Below are positions 28,566 through 37,545 of a stretch of 64,000 bases of DNA, in pieces. Position 1 is the first letter of the stretch. Each line of letters starts with the position of its first letter. Source of the stretch: Pseudoxanthomonas sacheonensis (GTDB taxonomy: Bacteria; Pseudomonadota; Gammaproteobacteria; Xanthomonadales; Xanthomonadaceae). The stretch is from contig NZ_PDWS01000001.1 in NCBI RefSeq assembly GCF_010093305.1, positions 310,001 to 374,000 of the forward strand. The letters run 5' to 3'. The notes under the pieces were generated by a model. The model saw only the letters and a program-made list of their open reading frames with translations, ran no database searches and had not been told where the DNA came from. The translations under genes were made by a program, and so were the position numbers.

Positions 28566-29972
28566 ATGACTCTTCTGCAGCCGGTTTTGTTGTCTGGCGG
28601 TTCAGGCACGCGTTTGTGGCCATTATCGCGCGAGGCTTACCCGAAGCAGTTCTTGCCGCTGGTCGGCGACGACACCATGGTGCAGGCCACCTGGCGCCGG
28701 GTGGCCCCCTTGGCCAGTGCCGCACCGATCATAGTGGCCAATGAGGAGCACCGGTTCCTGGTGGCCGAACAATTGCGCCAGATTGGTGCGCCCGTGCCCG
28801 CCATCATTCTCGAACCGGTGGGGCGCAACACCGCGCCGGCGATCGCGGCCGCGGCTTTGCAAGCGCTGGCCGGAGGCCAGGACCCGTTGTTGCTGGTGCT
28901 GCCGTCCGATCATGTGGTGCGCGATCCCGATGCGTTCCGCAATGCGGTGGCGGAAGTCGCCGCGGTCGCCGAGGCCGGCGCGCTGGTGACGTTCGGCATC
29001 CTGCCGGATGCGCCGGAGACCGGGTTCGGCTACATCCAGTCCGAGCAGGGAACCGGTCCGCAGAAAGTGCTGCGTTTCGTCGAGAAGCCGGACCAGGCCA
29101 CGGCGCAGTCGTATCTGGCTGCGGGCAACTACTACTGGAACAGCGGTATGTTCCTGTTCCGCGCCAGCCGTTATCTGGAGGAACTGCGCAAGTACCGGCC
29201 GGACATCGTGGATGCGGTCACCCGCGCGTTCGATTCGGCGCAGCGCGACGGCGACTTCATCCGCCTGGACAAAGAAGCCTTCACCGCCAGCCCTGCCGAT
29301 TCCATCGACTACGCGGTGATGGAGAAGACCGCCGATGCCATGGTGCTGCCGGTGGATATCGGCTGGAACGATGTCGGCAGCTGGTCGGCCTTGTGGGACG
29401 TGGCCGAGCACGATGCCGATGGGAATTCCCACCACGGCGATGTGATCGCGGTCGATACCCGCAACAGTTACGCGTACGCGCAGCGCCTGGTGGCGCTGGT
29501 GGGCGTGGACGATATCGTTGTGGTGGAAACCGACGATGCGGTGCTGGTGGCGCGCAAGGACAAGGTGCAGGAGGTGAAGCAGGTGGTCGCCCGGCTGAAA
29601 GAACAGCAGCGCAGTCAGGCCGTGCTCCACCGCGAAGTGCACCGTCCCTGGGGCAGCTACGATTCGGTGGACATGGGCACGCGCCATCAGGTCAAGCGGA
29701 TCAAGGTCAAGCCGGGCGCGCAGCTGTCGCTGCAGTCGCACAAGCACCGCGCCGAGCATTGGATCATCGTCAAGGGCATCGCAAGAGTGACCCGCGATAA
29801 CGACGTGTTCGAACTTTTCGAAAACCAATCCACGTACATTCCGATCGGCGCGAAGCATCGGCTGGAGAATCCGGGCACCGAATGGCTGGAGCTGGTCGAA
29901 GTGCAGTCCGGCGCCTACCTGGGGGAAGACGATATCGTCCGCTATTCCGATATCTACGGCCGCAGCAACTGA
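28566..29972 (+). CDS. xanB: Mannose-1-phosphate guanylyltransferase / mannose-6-phosphate isomerase
   Basis: The 468-residue bifunctional enzyme has an N-terminal GDP-mannose pyrophosphorylase domain ([20 protein letters not shown] and QFLPL, about 9-31; [14 protein letters not shown]). A C-terminal type II phosphomannose isomerase cupin follows from about residue 350 ([27 protein letters not shown]). In Xanthomonas XanB makes GDP-mannose for exopolysaccharide and LPS. The partner phosphomannomutase gene xanA is not in the window. A strong terminator follows. Confidence 0.95.
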   Translation: MTLLQPVLLSGGSGTRLWPLSREAYPKQFLPLVGDDTMVQATWRRVAPLASAAPIIVANEEHRFLVAEQLRQIGAPVPAIILEPVGRNTAPAIAAAALQALAGGQDPLLLVLPSDHVVRDPDAFRNAVAEVAAVAEAGALVTFGILPDAPETGFGYIQSEQGTGPQKVLRFVEKPDQATAQSYLAAGNYYWNSGMFLFRASRYLEELRKYRPDIVDAVTRAFDSAQRDGDFIRLDKEAFTASPADSIDYAVMEKTADAMVLPVDIGWNDVGSWSALWDVAEHDADGNSHHGDVIAVDTRNSYAYAQRLVALVGVDDIVVVETDDAVLVARKDKVQEVKQVVARLKEQQRSQAVLHREVHRPWGSYDSVDMGTRHQVKRIKVKPGAQLSLQSHKHRAEHWIIVKGIARVTRDNDVFELFENQSTYIPIGAKHRLENPGTEWLELVEVQSGAYLGEDDIVRYSDIYGRSN

Positions 29973-29995
29973 TAGATCAGAACAAGATGGCCGCC

Positions 29996-30034
29996 AAAAC
30001 AGAACGCCCGCTTGCGCGGGCGTTCTGTTTTTTG
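29996..30034. terminator. Strong bidirectional terminator after xanB
   Basis: AGAACGCCCGC (30001-30011) and GCGGGCGTTCT (30016-30026) form an 11-bp stem with loop TTGC, extended by A/T pairs on each side. It is followed by a T-run on plus and, read on minus, by TTTT as well. It separates xanB from the convergent gene at 30049. Confidence 0.92.
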
Positions 30035-30048
30035 CGAAGAGGCAACGG

Positions 30049-30339
30049 TCAGCGCGGAGGCAGGCCGCCGCGCTTCTTGCCGCGGAACAGGCCGACGACA
30101 AGCAGGATCACGATGGCGCCGATCAGCGCGCCGATGAATCCCGCCGCCTGTCCGGGCGCATACCAGCCCATCTGCTGGCCGATGAAGCTGGAGAGCACCG
30201 CACCGGCGATGCCCAGCAGGATGGTCAGGATGATGCCCATGCCGTCGTTGCCGGGCTTGAGGAAACGCGCGAGCAGACCGACGATCAAGCCGATGAAGAT
30301 GATGTAGAGCCAGCTACCGCTACCGAGCAGACCTTCCAT
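30049..30339 (-). CDS. GlsB/YeaQ/YmgE-family small stress membrane protein
   Basis: The 96-residue protein has three hydrophobic helices rich in Gly (FIGLIVGLLARFLKPGNDGM, GIILTILLGIAGAVLSSFIG, FIGALIGAIVILLVVGLFRG). A basic tail ends it. This is the transglycosylase-associated/YeaQ family of unknown function, often induced by stress in stationary phase. The name is historical and no lytic domain is present. It stands alone between a terminator and the M20 gene. Confidence 0.9.
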   Translation of the reverse strand: MEGLLGSGSWLYIIFIGLIVGLLARFLKPGNDGMGIILTILLGIAGAVLSSFIGQQMGWYAPGQAAGFIGALIGAIVILLVVGLFRGKKRGGLPPR

Positions 30340-30360
30340 TACGCACTCCCCTTTGGGTTA

Positions 30361-30391
30361 GGTGTGGCGGAGATTAGCAGCCCGCCACACC
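30361..30391 (-). terminator. 10-bp hairpin after the M20 peptidase gene
   Basis: GGTGTGGCGG (30361-30370) pairs perfectly with CCGCCACACC (30382-30391) around 11 bases. It lies 11 bases past the stop of the minus-strand peptidase gene. There is no long T-run, so it is a possible rather than certain terminator. Confidence 0.5.
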
Positions 30392-30401
30392 GCTGTCAGA
30401 T

Positions 30402-31892
30402 TCAGCAGCAGCCGTGCTCGCCATGCTGGTCGCCGCCGGCCACCGCGGCCACGCCAGCGGTTTCGCCGCGCACGCTGGCGCCGTGATGGTCGGCGATGAC
30501 TCTGGCCACGCAGGCGGTGACCCGCTTGCCCATGGGAATGTGCAGGAACTCGTTGGGGCCGTGCGCATTGGAGTGCGGTCCCAGCACGCCGGTGATCATG
30601 AACTGGGCACCGGGGAATTTTTCGCCCAGCATGCCCATGAACGGAATGGTGCCGCCTTCGCCCATGTACATCGCCGGCTTGCCGAACGCGGCCTGCGAGG
30701 CGGCATCGATGGCGTTGGACAACCACGGCGAAAGCGCCGGCGCGTTCCAGCCGCTGGATGCTTTTTCGAGCGCCAGTTCGACTTGAGCGCCATACGGCGG
30801 ATCGCGCAGCAGCAGTTCCTTCAGGATCTCGCCGCCGCGCTTGCCTTCCAATGTCGGCGGCAGGCGCAGCGACAGCTTGACCGCGGTCTGCGGACGCAGC
30901 ACGTTGCCGGCCGAATCCAGCGGCGGCAAGCCGTCGGCGCCGGTGACGGACAGGGCGGGACGCCAGGTGCGGTTGAGCACCAGTTCGGTCAGGTCTTCGG
31001 ACATCGGCCGCATGCCGGGCAGGAACGGGAACTTGTTGTAGACCTCCTCGCCCAGCACGCCGGCGACCTTGGCGGCTTGCTCCAGGCGCTCTTTGGGAAT
31101 ATCGACGAACAGGCCTTCGGGTTTTATCTTCCCGGTGGCTTCGTCCTCAAGGCGCGAGATCAGTTCGCGCAGGATGCGGAAGCTGGACGGCACGATGCCC
31201 GAGGCATCGCCGGAATGCACGCCCTCGGACAGCACTTTGACCGAGAAATTGCCGCCGGCCATGCCGCGCAGCGAAGTGGTGCACCACAGCTGATCGTAGT
31301 TGCCGCAGCCCGAATCCAGGCACACCACCAGGGAAGGCTTGCCGATGCGTCCGGCCAGGTGATCCACGTAGGCGGGCAGATCGTAGCTGCCGGATTCCTC
31401 GCAGGCCTCGATCAGGATCACGCAGCGCGCATGGGGCACGCCCTGTTCCTGCAGCGCCTGGATCGCGGCCAGCGACCCGAAGATCGCATAACCGTCGTCG
31501 GCGCCGCCGCGGCCGAACAGCTTGTCGTCCTTGAGCACCGGAATCCACGGCCCCAGCCCGCTGTCCCAGCCGGTCATCTCGGGCTGTTTGTCCAAGTGCC
31601 CGTACAGAAGCACGGTATCGGCACCGGTTTCCGGACCGCTTGCCGGAATCTCGATGAAAATCAGCGGAGTACGGCCTTCCAGCCGCACCACTTCCAAGAC
31701 CATGCCGGGGATGGGCTGCTTGCGCGCCCAGGACTCCATCAGCTTGACCGCATCGTCCATGTAGCCATGGGCCACCCAGTCCTTGTCGAACATCGGCGAC
31801 TTGTTGGGGATGCGGATGTATTCGACCAGCTGCGGAACGATTTCGTCGTCCCACAGCCCGGAAACGAAACGGTCGATCTTGGCGGTATCCAT
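30402..31892 (-). CDS. M20-family metallopeptidase (CNDP-type dipeptidase)
   Basis: The 496-residue cytosolic-type peptidase has metal-binding VLLYGHLDKQPE, GGADDGYAIFGSLAAIQALQ and EACEESGSYDLPAY (general base EE). A lid-domain His appears in GVHSGDASGIVPSS and the C-terminal His in GPHSNAHGPNEFLHI. This order matches M20C carnosinase-like dipeptidases. The start at 31892 has GGAGA upstream; 39 upstream codons in frame are rejected. The C-terminus ends HGEHGCC, possibly extra metal ligands. Natural substrate unknown. Confidence 0.9.
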   Translation of the reverse strand: MDTAKIDRFVSGLWDDEIVPQLVEYIRIPNKSPMFDKDWVAHGYMDDAVKLMESWARKQPIPGMVLEVVRLEGRTPLIFIEIPASGPETGADTVLLYGHLDKQPEMTGWDSGLGPWIPVLKDDKLFGRGGADDGYAIFGSLAAIQALQEQGVPHARCVILIEACEESGSYDLPAYVDHLAGRIGKPSLVVCLDSGCGNYDQLWCTTSLRGMAGGNFSVKVLSEGVHSGDASGIVPSSFRILRELISRLEDEATGKIKPEGLFVDIPKERLEQAAKVAGVLGEEVYNKFPFLPGMRPMSEDLTELVLNRTWRPALSVTGADGLPPLDSAGNVLRPQTAVKLSLRLPPTLEGKRGGEILKELLLRDPPYGAQVELALEKASSGWNAPALSPWLSNAIDAASQAAFGKPAMYMGEGGTIPFMGMLGEKFPGAQFMITGVLGPHSNAHGPNEFLHIPMGKRVTACVARVIADHHGASVRGETAGVAAVAGGDQHGEHGCC

Positions 31893-32128
31893 GGATTCTC
31901 CAGAGCCCTTGTAAGTAGCGCCAATTCTACGCCCGCGCGCGTGGACGGCCGTTGAAACGGAACCCAGGGTAAGAATTTTCCTACGCCACGACAGGGCTTC
32001 CACCGGCATCGCCGGCAGCAGTAAGGCGATATTTTGGCCGTGCGGTGGAGCGGAGACTGTTCACACCGGCGGACGGACAGGAATCCGGCCCCGGCGGAAT
32101 CCAACCCATCGCCACAAGGAGAGTTGCC

Positions 32129-32470
32129 ATGAAGTCGTTCGCCATCATTCTCAAATCCCTCGCCCTGTCGCTGCTGCTGGCCACCACCGCCTATGCCGCC
32201 GCCGACAAGGTCAATATCAACACCGCCGACGCGGCCGCCATCGATGAGGTGCTGCTCAACGTCGGTCCCGCCAAGGCACAGGCCATCGTCGATTACCGCA
32301 AGGCCAACGGTGCGTTCAAGAGCCTCGAAGAGTTGGCCATGGTCAAGGGCATCGGCCTGAAAACGGTAGAAAAGAACCGCGACCGCATCGAGTTGGGCCG
32401 CACGCCGCCGGCGCAGGCCAAGCCCGCCGCAGCCACGGCTGCCAAGGCCAAGCCGGTCGCGCGGCGCTGA
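32129..32470 (+). CDS. ComEA-like secreted helix-hairpin-helix protein
   Basis: The 113-residue protein has a signal peptide (MKSFAIILKSLALSLLLATT) cut near AYAA. It is followed by VNINTADAAAIDEVLLNVGP and AKAQAIVDYRKANGAFKSLE, a tandem helix-hairpin-helix DNA-binding domain. The tail is Ala/Lys/Pro-rich. Such proteins resemble the DNA receptor ComEA of competence systems. AAGGAGAG precedes the ATG. No other competence genes are nearby. The candidate small RNA at 32490 begins just after its stop. Confidence 0.9.
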   Translation: MKSFAIILKSLALSLLLATTAYAAADKVNINTADAAAIDEVLLNVGPAKAQAIVDYRKANGAFKSLEELAMVKGIGLKTVEKNRDRIELGRTPPAQAKPAAATAAKAKPVARR

Positions 32471-32489
32471 TCGAACATCCCCACGTCCA

Positions 32490-32698
32490 GCTTGTGCAGG
32501 AAGCACTGCAGGGGCGAAAGGGGGCAGGAAGCCAGGGGGACTCGGCAAGGACGCCTACAGGGATGTACCTACAAGCAGACAACCGGCTTGGTTGTCCGTA
32601 AGGAATGAGGCAGGAAGCCGCAGGTATCGGCGGGAAGCCTACAGGGAAGTCACCATCGCCCGGCCGCACACAGGATGTGCAGCCGGGCGATGTCTTTT
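32490..32698 (+). ncRNA. Candidate CsrB/RsmZ-like small RNA that would sequester CsrA/RsmA
   Basis: This non-coding stretch has ten GGA motifs in about 200 bases. Seven sit in loops of short hairpins: GTGC-AGGAA-GCAC (32494-32506), GGC-AGGAA-GCC (32523-32533 and 32609-32619), GGC-AAGGAC-GCC (32544-32555), TACA-GGGA-TGTA (32556-32567), GGC-GGGAA-GCC (32629-32639) and GCACA-CAGGA-TGTGC (32666-32680). A GGA-free 7-bp hairpin lies at 32578-32596. The last GGA hairpin caps a terminator stem. Repeated GGA loops plus a terminator are the hallmark of CsrA-titrating RNAs. The 5' end is not fixed: no clear promoter is visible, so processing from the comEA-like mRNA is possible. Confidence 0.7.
32654..32698 (+). 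terminator. Rho-independent terminator of the candidate small RNA
   Basis: CATCGCCCGGC (32654-32664) and GCCGGGCGATG (32682-32692) pair perfectly over 11 bp. An inner GCACA/TGTGC hairpin with CAGGA in its loop caps the stem. TCTTTT follows directly. The combination ends a plus-strand transcript upstream of the HutD-like gene. Confidence 0.85.
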
Positions 32699-32743
32699 GG
32701 GCCGGTTTAGACTTGTCCCGGACAGAAACGGGAAAGCACACGC

Positions 32744-33328
32744 ATGTCGCACCAGTCGCGGGTCATCGCAGCCAACGAGTACCGGCGCGAAAGATGGAAG
32801 AACGGCACCGGCTGGACGCGCGAGATCGTCCGTATGCCGGAAACAGGGGATTGGGACTGGCGCCTTTCGATTGCGGAAATCGAACAGGACGGGCCGTTCT
32901 CCGTATTCCCCGGCATCGACCGCGAGCTCGTGCTGATACGCGGCAATGGCCTGCGTCTACGCTTCTCGGACGGAGAGGTGCACGAACTGCAACCACCGCA
33001 TGCCCGGCTCCGTTTTGCGGGCGAGCGCGAAGTGCGTAGCGAACTGCTGGACGGTCCTACCCACGATTTCAATCTGATGTGGCGGCGCGATGCCGTGGCC
33101 GCCGAGTTGCTGCATCGCCCGCTGGTGGGGCCGATGCTGTTCTTCACCGAGCCGGGAGTGACCTGGGCGATCCATCTGCTGGCTGGGCAGGCGCAATTCG
33201 ACCAGGCTTCGGAATTGCCGCCCTTGTGGGCAGGGGACACTGCATTGCTGGTGGACGGGGAAAGGCGCGGGCGTTATGCGCTGGAAGGCGGCGGGGAGTT
33301 ATTGGCAATCAAGCTCAGGCTTTTGTAG
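32744..33328 (+). CDS. HutD/Ves-family protein
   Basis: The 194-residue cupin-like protein starts with residues that match the HutD/Ves family: YRRERWKNGTGWTREIVRMP and WDWRLSIAEIEQDGPFSVFP, then GIDRELVLIRGNGLRLRF. HutD accompanies histidine-degradation genes in some bacteria and Ves is a cold-responsive E. coli protein; no hut genes are here, so the role is open. Its stop codon TAG (33326-33328) is the TAG of a GTAG REP that begins at 33325. Confidence 0.88.
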   Translation: MSHQSRVIAANEYRRERWKNGTGWTREIVRMPETGDWDWRLSIAEIEQDGPFSVFPGIDRELVLIRGNGLRLRFSDGEVHELQPPHARLRFAGEREVRSELLDGPTHDFNLMWRRDAVAAELLHRPLVGPMLFFTEPGVTWAIHLLAGQAQFDQASELPPLWAGDTALLVDGERRGRYALEGGGELLAIKLRLL

Positions 33329-33404
33329 AAGCGGGCCATGCCCGCGAGCTTTTTGAGGTGAGGAGGAGCAAGAGCAAGAGCTCGCGGGCATGGCCCGCTC
33401 CTAC
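33325..33404. repeat. GTAG REP doublet overlapping the HutD-like stop codon
   Basis: Arms 33325-33350 and 33379-33404 are inverted repeats with one mismatch in 26 bases. Each reads GTAG(A/G)AGCGGGCCATGC inward. A 28-base spacer holds AGGAGGAGCAAGAGCAAG. The left GTAG supplies the stop of 32744-33328; the right arm lies 30 bases from the end of the convergent reductase gene. Confidence 0.85.
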
Positions 33405-33433
33405 ATGGGCAGGCTGACAGATCCTCTGTATGG

Positions 33434-35077
33434 TCAATATACGTCGCGGCGGTAGCGGCCTTCGGTCAGCATGCTTTCCACCGCCGCATCGCCCAGGACC
33501 TGCCGCAGCACGCCGTCCACGCCCGGCGCCATGCCGGCGAGGCTGCCGCAGACGTAGATCGAAGCACCGGCTTCGATCCACTCGCGCAAGGAATCGGCTG
33601 CGGCCAGCAGCTTGTGCTGTACGTAGACGGGCCCGGCCTGGTCGCGCGAGAACGCAAGATCCAGACGCTCGATATGGCCCCGGTTGCGCCATTCCGATAT
33701 TTCGTCGCCATAGAAGAAATCGCGATCGGAGTTGCGCTCGCCGAACAGCAGCCAGTTGCGCCGCGCGCCGGTCGCGATGCGTTGCTTCAGATGCGCGCGC
33801 AATCCGGCCATGCCGGTGCCGTTGCCGATCAGGATCATCGGTTTGGCCGGGTTTGGCGCATGGAAGTTGGGGTTGCTGCGGAGACGCAAAGCGATCCCGC
33901 CGCCGACGGGCGCGTAGTCGCACAGCCAGCCGCTGCCTATTCCGGGGCTGCCGTCAGGACGCAGCAACCGGCGCAGCAGGATCTGCAGGCTGCCATCGCC
34001 GGGCAGCGAAGCGATGGAGTATTCGCGGTGCGGCAACGGCTTCAGGCGCTCGGCGAGCGTCTGAGCGTCCATGCCGCGGATTTCGTCGATACCGGGCAGG
34101 TGCGAGCGCGCCAGCAGTTCGGCGAGCGTCTGCGACCTTCCGTCGATCACGACGGGCGCATCGGCGACAAGCCCGGCCTGATCCAGCAGAGCCGCAACCG
34201 TTTTGGAGGAGTGCTGCGGGCCTATCTCGGCGATGTCGCCGGCGACCCACGCGGGATTCGACTCCATAGGCGGAGCGATCGCCAGATGGAAGGCGCTGCC
34301 GCCAGCGCTGCTTGGATTGAGTTCGCGGCGTTCGAGCAGTTTCCATCGCTCGTAACGCGGCTGCGTCCAATCGGGAAGATCGGTTACGCCGCCGAGCTGG
34401 CCAAGGTGATGTTGCCAATGGCGCAGGGCGCTTTCGTCGGCATTGTCGACTTCGACGATATCGAAGAGAGGCTGTGCGCCATGCTGCCGAAGCCAGCGAT
34501 CCAACTGGTGTCCGAAGCCGCAGAAATGTTCGTATTCGCGATCGCCCAAGGCCAGCACTGCGTAGCGCAGATTCTCCAATGCCGCGGGCTGCGCCATCGC
34601 GCCGCGCACGAAAGCCAATGCCTGATCGGGCGGGTCGCCTTCGCCGGTGGTGCTGGCGACGAAAAGCGCGCGTCCGGCGTTGGCCAGCATGGCGCTGTCG
34701 ACTTCGCCGATGGCCCGGAGTTTCACGGAAACTCCCGAGCTGCGCAGGTTCTCCACGCTGCGTTCGGCCAGTTGCTGCGCGAAGCCGGTCTGGCTGGCGT
34801 AGACGACCAGCACTGGCGAACCTCCTTCAGCGGCGCTGGAAGTGGAAGTATTGTCGCCGATCTTGCGCGCTCGCGATCGCCAGAGCAGCCCGGCACAGAA
34901 CAGCAAATAAGCCGACAACGCAATCGCCGCGCCGATCCAGCGATCCGCGCGTGGCATTGCGGGCCACCAGTCGCCGCTCTGCAGCATGAAGAACCCGGTG
35001 GCGATCAGCACCAGCAGCGCCAGCGATGCCGCATTTCCCCAGAACGCGCGCGAAGGCGAGGCCATGCCGCCGCTCAT
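33434..35077 (-). CDS. Membrane-anchored flavodoxin/ferredoxin-reductase-type flavoprotein (CysJ-like)
   Basis: The 547-residue protein has two N-terminal membrane helices (about 15-33, 45-66). A flavodoxin domain follows (VLVVYASQTGFAQQLAER, STTGEGDPPDQ; about 88-225), then FAD- and NADPH-binding domains (HREYSIASLP; LIGNGTGMAGLRAHLKQR). It should move electrons from NADPH via FAD and FMN to a membrane or periplasmic acceptor. Its neighbours ApbE, DUF4198, DUF2271 and PepSY suggest a ferric or siderophore reductase. It overlaps the apbE stop by 4 bases and is not sulfite reductase: no cysI is near. Confidence 0.9.
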   Translation of the reverse strand: MSGGMASPSRAFWGNAASLALLVLIATGFFMLQSGDWWPAMPRADRWIGAAIALSAYLLFCAGLLWRSRARKIGDNTSTSSAAEGGSPVLVVYASQTGFAQQLAERSVENLRSSGVSVKLRAIGEVDSAMLANAGRALFVASTTGEGDPPDQALAFVRGAMAQPAALENLRYAVLALGDREYEHFCGFGHQLDRWLRQHGAQPLFDIVEVDNADESALRHWQHHLGQLGGVTDLPDWTQPRYERWKLLERRELNPSSAGGSAFHLAIAPPMESNPAWVAGDIAEIGPQHSSKTVAALLDQAGLVADAPVVIDGRSQTLAELLARSHLPGIDEIRGMDAQTLAERLKPLPHREYSIASLPGDGSLQILLRRLLRPDGSPGIGSGWLCDYAPVGGGIALRLRSNPNFHAPNPAKPMILIGNGTGMAGLRAHLKQRIATGARRNWLLFGERNSDRDFFYGDEISEWRNRGHIERLDLAFSRDQAGPVYVQHKLLAAADSLREWIEAGASIYVCGSLAGMAPGVDGVLRQVLGDAAVESMLTEGRYRRDVY

Positions 35078-36063
35078 GCGGAAAGCCGCGCGCGGAAGGC
35101 GTCGGTCGTGCTTTCGATCAATTCATGATCGCCGCCGCGCACGACGAACCTTGCCGCGATGTTCCGTTGTTGCGCGAAGCGGTAGCCGGCTTCGGCTCCC
35201 ATCACCGTCAGCGCCGTCGCCCACGCATCGGCGCGCATTGCGTCGTCGGCGACGACGGTGACTGCCGCCGCCGCGGTTTCGACCGGCCTGCCGGTGCGCG
35301 GGTCCAGCGTGTGCGAATAACGCGTTCCATTCTGTTCGAATGCGTGCCAGTGGTCGCCCGAGGTGGCCACTGCAATGCCGTCGAGCGCGATCACGCAGGC
35401 CGCTTCTTCATCGGGCTCGGCGTCGGGTGCTGCTTCCACCAGTACTTGCCACTGTCCGCCGTCGGGCTTGCGGCCGTAGCCGTAAAGTTCGCCGCCGACT
35501 TCGATCAACGCCGCCGCGATACCGGTATCGCGCAAATGCCGGGCGACCAGATCCACGCCGTAGCCCTTGGCGATGGCGGAGAGATCAAGTCGAACTCCGC
35601 CAGGCTGCAGTGCGCTCATGTCCTGCGGACGCAGAGAGACGCGCTGCCAGCCAAGGCCGGCCTGCGCCGACGCCAGCTCGCTTTCGTCGGGAACGCCATG
35701 GCGGCCCTCCGCAGGGCCGAACCCCCATGCTTCCACCAGCGTTCCGATAGTGGGGTCGTAAGCGCCGTCGCTGTCGCGCGCCGTTTCCATTGCGCAGGAG
35801 AGCACCGCGAAGAACTCCGGCGGCAACCGTTGCCAGGTGCCCGCTGCGGCCCGATTGAAGCGGCTGATGTCCGAATCCGCTTCCCAGGTGCTCATCTGCG
35901 CGACCACGCGATCCAGCCGCGCCTGTATCCCGGAGTGCATCGCATGCAGATCCAGGCGCGCCGACGCCACCAGCTTCACGCACCACGACGTCCCCATGGT
36001 TTGACCATGCAGCGTGTGGAGGGAAGCCGGTGTTTGCGGATGGCTTGAGGGGGCGATGGTCAT
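35074..36063 (-). CDS. apbE: FAD:protein FMN transferase ApbE
   Basis: The 329-residue protein has ApbE motifs HTLHGQTMGTSWCVKL, STWEADSDISRFNRA, LDLSAIAKGYGVDLVARHL, LIEVGGELYGYG and YSHTLDPRTGRPV. ApbE splits FAD and attaches FMN covalently to a Ser/Thr of partner proteins outside the cytosol. No clear Sec signal is seen before MTIAPSSHPQTP, so its location is uncertain. The likely partner is the DUF2271 protein (36996-37526). It overlaps the reductase gene start by 4 bases. Confidence 0.94.
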   Translation of the reverse strand: MTIAPSSHPQTPASLHTLHGQTMGTSWCVKLVASARLDLHAMHSGIQARLDRVVAQMSTWEADSDISRFNRAAAGTWQRLPPEFFAVLSCAMETARDSDGAYDPTIGTLVEAWGFGPAEGRHGVPDESELASAQAGLGWQRVSLRPQDMSALQPGGVRLDLSAIAKGYGVDLVARHLRDTGIAAALIEVGGELYGYGRKPDGGQWQVLVEAAPDAEPDEEAACVIALDGIAVATSGDHWHAFEQNGTRYSHTLDPRTGRPVETAAAAVTVVADDAMRADAWATALTVMGAEAGYRFAQQRNIAARFVVRGGDHELIESTTDAFRARLSA

Positions 36064-36128
36064 CGGGAATCGCCGCTGCGCCTCCAGCCTTTCTGTGGAC
36101 ACGGAGCGGGCGGCGGCCTTTTCCGGGA

Positions 36129-36935
36129 TTACTGCGGCAGCACTTCCAGAGTGGCCACGTAACTCAGGCGACGTTGCTTGGCCTGGGGTAGGGAGGCCTT
36201 GCTGTCTTCCGATGCGGTTTCCAGCCAGTACATGCCCGCTTCCGGCCAAGTCACGCTGAACTCGCCGTTGGCGTCGGTCTTGACCTTGATCTCTTCCTGC
36301 GCATTCCGGTAACGGGTACCGCCGCGCACGATCTCCAACTCCAGACCGGCTGCAGGCTTGCCGTCGATCTGCAGCTTGAACTTGGCCGCTTCGCCGGCGA
36401 ACAAATCGTTGGGATGCGTCACCGGAACCAGCTCGATGCCTTCGCCGGTCGGCTTCAGCGCGGTGTCGTTGGGCGAACCATTGGTGACGAAGGTTTCCAC
36501 GCGACCCACCGACTGGGTGACCTTCAGATCCTTGGCGTCCTTCGGCACTTCACTGGCGAATTTTTCGGCAGTACCGCGCCAGCGCTTGGGTTTGCCGCCT
36601 TCGTCCCAGCTTGCGGACAGGCCGCTGTTGACCATCGCGATGCGGTAGGTGCCTTGCTGCTTCAGCTGCACGTCGAACACGCTGCGGTATTTCCCGGTCG
36701 CCCCATTCTGCGCCTCGGCCTTGCTGCCATCGGGCGCGGTGATGGCCAGGCGTTCCAGCGGCAGCGGCACGTGGTTGAAATAGAACAAGTCGTTGGAAAC
36801 CGCGGCGTCCACGGTGACCCAGGGATCGGCGCCGGCCAGTACGGTTTCGGAGGGCTGCAGCCAGGCCTTGTGCGCCATGGCGGTGAAGGGCATGACGGCG
36901 AGCGAAACAACCAGTGCCAGTGCGGTGCGTTTCAT
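36129..36935 (-). CDS. DUF4198-domain periplasmic protein
   Basis: The 268-residue protein has a signal peptide ending TAMAHKAW, so the mature protein begins with a His. The DUF4198 domain follows: [32 protein letters not shown] [20 protein letters not shown] and a C-terminal Ig-like fold ([20 protein letters not shown]). The AHKAW start resembles copper- or metal-binding exported proteins in which the N-terminal His is a ligand; that is inference. It lies between DUF2271 and ApbE genes. Confidence 0.88.
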   Translation of the reverse strand: MKRTALALVVSLAVMPFTAMAHKAWLQPSETVLAGADPWVTVDAAVSNDLFYFNHVPLPLERLAITAPDGSKAEAQNGATGKYRSVFDVQLKQQGTYRIAMVNSGLSASWDEGGKPKRWRGTAEKFASEVPKDAKDLKVTQSVGRVETFVTNGSPNDTALKPTGEGIELVPVTHPNDLFAGEAAKFKLQIDGKPAAGLELEIVRGGTRYRNAQEEIKVKTDANGEFSVTWPEAGMYWLETASEDSKASLPQAKQRRLSYVATLEVLPQ

Positions 36936-36995
36936 CGATGACTCCAACGTGGGAATGGGAACGTATTAGTGGAAGCAGACGGAAATGCTTCCGTA

Positions 36996-37526
36996 TCAGG
37001 GCTTGACGGCCAAAGTCACCGCGCCGATCTCGCTGCTGCCCTGCGCCTTGCCGGATTGCGGCGCTTTGGCCGGCCAGGTGAAGGGAATCTTGACCAGTTC
37101 GCGGCCGCCGACTTCGCGCGCGGCTTCCACCACCAGGGTGTAATTGCCTGGTGCGAGTTTCGCCAGAGCAGGCTGCTTGTCGGTGAATTTCAACGCGTGT
37201 TTGCCCACAGGCCGCGTCGGTCCGGTCACGCCGTCCACCGGCACTTTCAAGCTGCGGCCGGATTTGCGCCACCACTGGCGCAGATCGGGCAGCCACTTGG
37301 TGCCGTGGCCTTCCTTGGTGTCCTTCATCTGGTACCAGACCGACAGGTCGGCGGCGACTTTCTGGTCGGCGCCTTCCAGCCAGATCGCGACGTACGGGCG
37401 ATGGTATTCGGCCACGTTCAATTGCGGTATTTCGACGCTGAGGTTCAACTCCGCCGCGTAGGCGGGAAGCGCCAGCAATCCGCTCAGGGCGATGGTCAGC
37501 TTGGTGGTGACGTTGATCTTGGACAT
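36996..37526 (-). CDS. DUF2271-domain periplasmic protein, candidate flavinylation substrate
   Basis: The 176-residue protein has a signal peptide (about 1-25, ending AYAAE) and a DUF2271 domain (PYVAIWLEGADQKVAADLSV, WWRKSGRSLKVPVDGV). Residues 98-104 read DGVTGPT, close to the DxxxGA(S/T) site that ApbE modifies with FMN, with A replaced by P; Thr104 would be the acceptor. With ApbE, DUF4198, PepSY and a flavin reductase in the same run, it is a plausible periplasmic electron carrier. The motif match is inexact. Confidence 0.85.
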   Translation of the reverse strand: MSKINVTTKLTIALSGLLALPAYAAELNLSVEIPQLNVAEYHRPYVAIWLEGADQKVAADLSVWYQMKDTKEGHGTKWLPDLRQWWRKSGRSLKVPVDGVTGPTRPVGKHALKFTDKQPALAKLAPGNYTLVVEAAREVGGRELVKIPFTWPAKAPQSGKAQGSSEIGAVTLAVKP

Positions 37527-37545
37527 AGGATCGCTCGATGGGAAA

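Noticed and set aside
33434..35077. Sulfite reductase flavoprotein (cysJ)
   Set aside because: Domain order matches CysJ but two membrane helices and iron-gene neighbours without cysI/cysH argue for a ferric or siderophore reductase.
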